Shown here: piece after piece, positions 5,199 to 9,227 of the stretch
How the letters are laid out: each line of letters starts with the position of its first letter
Numbering within the stretch: the stretch's first letter is position 1
NCBI GenBank assembly: GCA_947374505.1
Contig: CANCCE010000104.1
Location: 1 to 9,227, forward strand
DNA from: Comamonadaceae bacterium
GTDB taxonomy: Bacteria > Pseudomonadota > Gammaproteobacteria > Burkholderiales > Burkholderiaceae_C
Direction of reading: 5' to 3'
Length of the DNA stretch: 9,227 bases
Position numbers and translations under genes: made by a program
Notes under the pieces: model-generated
Told to the model about the DNA's origin: nothing
The model's input: the letters and a program-made list of their open reading frames with translations, nothing else
Databases searched by the model: none

Positions 5199-6632
5199 TC
5201 AAGGATGAAGGATTTTCACCAGCACCTGACTTTTTCGGTTCAGGTTGTATTTACGCTTGCGTGCTTCAGGCAGCCAGTCCGTCTCCACCGGCTTGAAGCC
5301 ACGCTTGAGGAACCAGTGCATGGTCCGGGTGGTGAGCACGAAAATGCTTTGCAGACCCATGGCGCGGGCACGCTGTTCGACCCGTTTGAGAATGCGTTCG
5401 CCGTCACCTTGACTTTGGCTATGCGGTGAGACTGTCAGTGCCGCCATCTCGCCGGTTTTAGATTCAGGGTAAGGGTAGAGGGCGGCACAACCAAAGATCA
5501 CGCCGTCATGCTCAATCACGGTGTATTGACCCGCATCGCGCTCAATCTCGGTGCGGTCGCGTTTGACCAACGTGCCGTCTTTTTCATATGGTTCGATCAA
5601 TTGCAAAATGCCACCGACGTCGTCCACCGTGGCTTCGCGCAGGCTCTCTAGTTTTTCATCGATCACCATGGTGCCGATACCGTCGTGCACATAGATTTCC
5701 AGCAGCACCGAGCCATCGGTGGCGAAAGGCAAGATGTGGCTGCGCTCAACGCCGTGTTGGCAGGCTTTCACGCAATGCTGCAGGTAAAAGGCGGTGTCGC
5801 TTGGCTGCTGGGCGTTTGGCAAGTCTGCCAACAATTTTTTGGCCGCAGCCAAAGGGAGTTCGGTGTCAATTGGGTTGTCATCGCTTTCAGGCTCGGACGG
5901 GTTCATGCGAAGGCCCGGAATCTCGGTTAAAAAGATCAGTTTGTCGGCCTTCAGCTCTATCGCTACGCTGGTTGCAACTTCTTCCATGGTCAGGTTGAAG
6001 GCTTCGCCGGTGGGCGAAAAACCGAACGGTGACAGTAACACCATCGAGCCGAATTCAAGCGTCTGCCTGATCCCCACCGTGTCGACTTTCCGGACCAGAC
6101 CCGAATGCTTGAAATCTATGCCGTCGACGATGCCGACCGGCCGGGCGGTGATGAAGTTGCCTGAAATCACGCGCACCGTTGAACCGGCCATGGGGGTGTT
6201 GGGCAAGCCTTGGCTGAAGGCCGCTTCAATTTCGTAGCGCAGTTGGCCGGCCGCCTCTTGAGCGCAGTCCAGCGCCACCGAATCAGTGATACGCATGCCA
6301 TGCGAGTACTGTGCGGCATGGCCTTTGGCGACCAGTTGCTCATTGACTTGTGGCCTGAAGCCGTGCACCAGCACGATCTTCACGCCCATGCTTTGAATCA
6401 GTGCCAAGTCTTGCGCAATGTGTGCGAGCTTGCCGGCAGCGATGGCTTCACCTGCCATGGCGACCACAAAAGTCTTGCCACGGTGCAGGTGGATGTAAGG
6501 CGCGACCGATCTAAACCAGGGCACAAAAGTAAAATTAAAAACGGCGGACATGGGCTGTTCTGGTAAGGGAATGAAATCTTGACGGGCCTTCAGGGCGGCT
6601 TCTGAACCGATAATGCGCAGTTGATCGCGCAT
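5199..6632 (-). CDS. argA: Amino-acid N-acetyltransferase (N-acetylglutamate synthase) ArgA
   Basis: ArgA transfers acetyl from acetyl-CoA to glutamate, the first step of arginine biosynthesis, in the cytoplasm. The 477-residue product has the classical two-domain form. An amino-acid-kinase-like domain (about 52-325) shows LVHGFRPQVN (88-97), HGMRITD (111-117), ISGNFITARPVGIVDG (156-171) and LLSPFGFSPTGEAFNLTMEE (199-218); this domain binds the arginine inhibitor in relatives. A GNAT domain (about 333-470) shows the acetyl-CoA loop QSQGDGE (406-412), then FVLTTRTMHWFLKRGF (431-446) and the ending LPEARKRKYN. The start is uncertain. The ATG at 6632 adds 27 residues (MRDQLRIIGSEAALKARQDF and on) before MSAVFNFTFVPWF, where related proteins usually begin; that second ATG is at 6551. 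The upstream start has a weak AGTGGA nearby but lies inside a hairpin (6609-6637). Neither start has a textbook ribosome site. Confidence 0.95.
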   Translation of the reverse strand: MRDQLRIIGSEAALKARQDFIPLPEQPMSAVFNFTFVPWFRSVAPYIHLHRGKTFVVAMAGEAIAAGKLAHIAQDLALIQSMGVKIVLVHGFRPQVNEQLVAKGHAAQYSHGMRITDSVALDCAQEAAGQLRYEIEAAFSQGLPNTPMAGSTVRVISGNFITARPVGIVDGIDFKHSGLVRKVDTVGIRQTLEFGSMVLLSPFGFSPTGEAFNLTMEEVATSVAIELKADKLIFLTEIPGLRMNPSEPESDDNPIDTELPLAAAKKLLADLPNAQQPSDTAFYLQHCVKACQHGVERSHILPFATDGSVLLEIYVHDGIGTMVIDEKLESLREATVDDVGGILQLIEPYEKDGTLVKRDRTEIERDAGQYTVIEHDGVIFGCAALYPYPESKTGEMAALTVSPHSQSQGDGERILKRVEQRARAMGLQSIFVLTTRTMHWFLKRGFKPVETDWLPEARKRKYNLNRKSQVLVKILHP

Positions 6633-6637
6633 TTATC
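6609..6637 (-). promoter_or_regulatory. Hairpin/dyad covering the upstream argA start codon
   Basis: On the minus strand the 5' arm (6637 to 6627) reads GATAAATGCGC and the 3' arm (6618 to 6609) reads GCGCATTATC. They pair over 10 bp with one bulged A and an 8-base loop. The ATG at 6632 lies within the 5' arm. As RNA it would hide that start codon; as DNA it is an operator-like dyad in the short argA-hrpA divergent region. It does not resemble the usual ArgR box (TGAAT-N4-ATTCA). Confidence 0.45.
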
Positions 6638-6663
6638 CACTGATTTTCACCTAAGTTGCTTGC

Positions 6664-9227
6664 TTGTCTGCTATTTCCCCCCCTGCCTTGATCATTGAGT
6701 TCCCCGAATCGCTGCCGGTGTCGGGCAAGCGCGACGAAATCACCGCCGCTATTGCGGCGCATCAGGTCGTCATCGTCTGCGGCGAAACCGGCTCGGGCAA
6801 GACCACGCAGTTGCCCAAAATCGCCTTGGCCATGGGCCGTGGCAAGCTGAATTACCCGGGCGGTCGCGGGCCGTTGATTGGCCACACGCAGCCGCGGCGG
6901 ATTGCCGCCTCCAGTGTGGCGAAACGCATCGCCGAAGAACTCAAGACAACCCTCGGCGACGTCGTCGGCTACAAGGTGCGCTTTCAAGATCGGCTGAGCC
7001 GTGACGCTTCGGTCAAGCTGATGACCGATGGTATTTTGCTGGCTGAGACGCAGACCGATCCGCTGCTCAAAAACTACGACACCATCATCATTGACGAGGC
7101 GCATGAGCGGAGTCTGAACATTGACTTTTTGCTGGGCTATCTGCGCCAGTTGCTGCCGCGCCGACCAGACCTCAAAGTCATCATCACCTCGGCGACGATT
7201 GATGCGCAGCGCTTCGCGGACTACTTCGCGTCAAGCAAAGGTCCTGCGCCGGTCATCATGGTGTCGGGCCGTATGTTTCCGGTCGAGCAACGTTATCGGC
7301 CTTATGAGGAGTCCCGTGACTACGACTTGAATGACGCGATTGCCGATGGTGTGGATGAACTTTGGCGCAGCCCGCACAGCGCCGGAGACATTCTGGTCTT
7401 CTTGCCCGGCGAACGCGAAATTCGGGAGGCTGCTGATCACCTGCGCAAACACCTGAGCCACCAACCGCTGCTGCGCAATGCCGAAGTGCTGCCGCTGTTT
7501 GCGCGCCTGAGCCAAGCCGAGCAAGACCAGATTTTTGAGGGCCACAACGGCAGACGCATTGTGCTGGCCACCAACGTCGCCGAGACCTCGCTAACGGTGC
7601 CGGGCATCCGGTATGTGATCGACGCCGGCACAGCGCGCGTCAAACGCTACAGTTTCAGGAACAAGGTCGAGCAGCTGATGGTCGAGCCGATTTCGCAGGC
7701 GGCGGCAAACCAACGCGCCGGTCGTTGCGGTCGCGTGGCCGATGGTATTTGCATTCGGCTGTACGACGAGCAGGACTTTTTGGGCCGGGCGCGCTTCACC
7801 GATCCGGAGATTTTGCGCAGCTCGCTGGCGGCGGTGATTTTGCGTATGAAGGCCTTGCACTTGGGTGCGGTGGAAGCCTTTGCCTTCATTGAGCCGCCGC
7901 AGGGGCGCGCCATTGCCGACGGCTACCAGTTGCTGGCCGAACTCGGCGCTGTCGACGATGACAACGAACTGACCGCGGTGGGGCGCACGCTGGCCAAGCT
8001 GCCGCTAGACCCGCGCGTGGGTCGGATGATTTTGGAGGCCCGCGACCGCCAAGCGCTCGACGAGGTGATGGTCATCGCCAGTGCGCTCAGCGTGCAAGAT
8101 GTGCGCGACCGCCCGATGGACAAACAGACGCAGGCCGACCAGGCGCATGCCAAGTTTGATGACGAGAAGAGCGAGTTCGCCGGCTATTTGAAGCTGTGGA
8201 AGTGGCTGGGTGATTCACGCGGCGGTCATGCGGCTGAACACAAGCTCTCGAACCGCCAATACGAAAACCTGCTGCGCGAGAACTTCGTCAACATCCGCCG
8301 CGTGCGCGAATGGCGCGACATCCACTCGCAGCTGCACAGCGTCATTGGCGAGCAGGGATGGCAGATCAACACCAAGCCGGCCAGCTACGAGCAGCTGCAC
8401 TTGTCGATGCTGTGTGGACTGCTCGGCAACTTGGGCTACAAAGCCGAAGACGAGGAAGCTTATTTGGGCGCGCGCGGCATCCGCTTTTACCGCCATCCTG
8501 GTGCCAAGCTGAGCAAAAAACCGGGCCGCTGGATCGTTGCCGCCGAGCTGGTGGAGACCACGCGTTTGTTTGGCCGTGGCATTGCCAACATCGAGCCGCA
8601 ATGGGTGGAACAGGTGGCCGGACACTTGCTCAAAAAGCAGCTGCTGGACCCGCACTGGGAGAAAAAAGCCGCGCAAGTCACGGCCTTGGAACGCGCCACG
8701 CTGTATGGCTTGGTGATCTACAACGGCCGCCGCGTCAACTTCGGTCGGGTCGACCCGGTGGGCGCCCGTGAGATTTTCATTCGTGAAGCGCTGGTGGCTG
8801 GCAACTGGGACACCAAGCTGCCATTTTTGGCGGCGAATCAAAAACTCATCGTCCAGGTGCAAGACCTGGAACACAAAGCCCGTCGTCAAGACGTGCTCGT
8901 TGATGAAGAGCTGATTTACGCTTTTTACGACCAACAATTGCCGATGGACATTTGCACCGGTGCCGGTTGCGAGCACTGGTACAAAGACGAAGTTAAAAAG
9001 CAGCCGCAGTTGCTGTTGCTGTCGCGTGAAGAACTCATGCGCCATGAAGCGGCCGGCATCACCACGCAGACCTTTCCCAGAACTTTGCGCCTTGGGGGTG
9101 TGGATTGCAGCGTGAGCTACCTGCACGAGCCCGGTGATGCGAAAGACGGCGTCACGGTGGAAGTGCCGCTGTTTGCCTTGAACCAGGTGAATGACGAGCG
9201 CTGCGAATGGCTGGTGCCGGGTTTGCT
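6664..9227 (+). CDS. hrpA: ATP-dependent RNA helicase HrpA, DEAH family (3' end beyond window)
   Basis: HrpA is a large cytoplasmic DEAH-box RNA helicase; in E. coli it has been linked to fimbrial mRNA processing and to rescue of stalled ribosomes. The open frame runs without a stop to the window end, giving about 854 of the usual roughly 1300 residues. Seen in order: FPESLPVSGKRDEI (13-26), Walker A GETGSGKTT (40-48), the DEAH box (144-147), motif III SAT (176-178), LATNVAETSLTVPG, then motif VI QRAGRCGR (350-357). The winged-helix and ratchet regions follow (about 375-500), then the OB-like segment and the start of the HrpA-specific C-terminal domain (PLFALNQVND near the end). The start is inferred: after the in-frame TAA at 6652 there is no ATG before the conserved region. 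TTG at 6664 is the best choice, TTG at 6688 is possible, and GTG at 6718 would cut conserved residues. No good Shine-Dalgarno site is visible. It is divergent from argA. Confidence 0.95.
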   Translation, partial: MSAISPPALIIEFPESLPVSGKRDEITAAIAAHQVVIVCGETGSGKTTQLPKIALAMGRGKLNYPGGRGPLIGHTQPRRIAASSVAKRIAEELKTTLGDVVGYKVRFQDRLSRDASVKLMTDGILLAETQTDPLLKNYDTIIIDEAHERSLNIDFLLGYLRQLLPRRPDLKVIITSATIDAQRFADYFASSKGPAPVIMVSGRMFPVEQRYRPYEESRDYDLNDAIADGVDELWRSPHSAGDILVFLPGEREIREAADHLRKHLSHQPLLRNAEVLPLFARLSQAEQDQIFEGHNGRRIVLATNVAETSLTVPGIRYVIDAGTARVKRYSFRNKVEQLMVEPISQAAANQRAGRCGRVADGICIRLYDEQDFLGRARFTDPEILRSSLAAVILRMKALHLGAVEAFAFIEPPQGRAIADGYQLLAELGAVDDDNELTAVGRTLAKLPLDPRVGRMILEARDRQALDEVMVIASALSVQDVRDRPMDKQTQADQAHAKFDDEKSEFAGYLKLWKWLGDSRGGHAAEHKLSNRQYENLLRENFVNIRRVREWRDIHSQLHSVIGEQGWQINTKPASYEQLHLSMLCGLLGNLGYKAEDEEAYLGARGIRFYRHPGAKLSKKPGRWIVAAELVETTRLFGRGIANIEPQWVEQVAGHLLKKQLLDPHWEKKAAQVTALERATLYGLVIYNGRRVNFGRVDPVGAREIFIREALVAGNWDTKLPFLAANQKLIVQVQDLEHKARRQDVLVDEELIYAFYDQQLPMDICTGAGCEHWYKDEVKKQPQLLLLSREELMRHEAAGITTQTFPRTLRLGGVDCSVSYLHEPGDAKDGVTVEVPLFALNQVNDERCEWLVPGL

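Noticed and set aside
5185..5200. GATTG/CAATC inverted repeat overlapping the argA stop codon
   Set aside because: A 5-bp A/T-rich stem without a T-run is too weak to call a terminator.
750..6637. Shared ATGCGCAT-like core in the palindrome at 750-765 and the dyad at 6609-6637 as a common regulator site
   Set aside because: The spacing differs (no spacer versus 8 bases) and the shared core is short; two copies in 9 kb are not enough evidence.
6535..7104. 189-codon minus-strand open frame overlapping the starts of argA and hrpA
   Set aside because: It covers the Walker A and DEAH motifs of hrpA in antisense and overlaps the argA start in another frame; no family signature is seen.
8215..9126. 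303-codon open frame on the minus strand
   Set aside because: It lies wholly antisense to the clearly conserved hrpA frame and its translation resembles no known family; long shadow frames are expected in GC-rich coding DNA.

Overview
The window looks like chromosomal DNA from a betaproteobacterium of the order Burkholderiales, most likely Comamonadaceae (Rhodoferax-like). This is judged from the wording of the ArgA, YggX, HrpA and MnmC proteins, the fused kinase-like/GNAT form of ArgA, a Bug-family periplasmic binding protein, and moderately high GC. No mobile element, rRNA, tRNA or CRISPR array was seen. This is mostly a housekeeping region, and I do not see a convincing undescribed multi-gene system in it.

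Layout, left to right. (1) On the minus strand lie a TauE/SafE-type membrane transporter (cut by the window edge), the tRNA wobble-uridine enzyme MnmC, and the iron-trafficking protein YggX; in transcription order this is yggX, mnmC, tauE-like. A perfect 16-bp palindrome and a good sigma-70-like promoter sit between mnmC and the transporter. (2) A 357-bp non-coding divergent region follows. (3) On the plus strand lie a small four-cysteine protein with a GTG start, a strong hairpin, and dsbB. (4) On the minus strand lie argA and then an orphan Bug/TctC-type solute-binding protein with its own putative promoter. (5) On the plus strand, divergent from argA by about 31 bp, lies hrpA, which runs off the right edge.

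How the genes relate. They do not form one pathway. MnmC makes wobble modifications on tRNA, and HrpA is an RNA helicase. YggX protects iron-sulfur chemistry. DsbB re-oxidises the periplasmic disulfide machinery. ArgA commits glutamate to arginine synthesis. The Bug protein and the TauE-like protein handle small anions.

Points worth a second look: MnmC appears to lack about 34 N-terminal residues and carries Asn-Asp where the methyltransferase domain normally has Asp-Gly, so only its oxidase half may be working. The transporter mRNA is predicted to be nearly leaderless, with a palindrome about 60 bp upstream of its start. The annotated argA start codon lies inside a 10-bp hairpin. The small four-cysteine protein upstream of dsbB is of unknown function.
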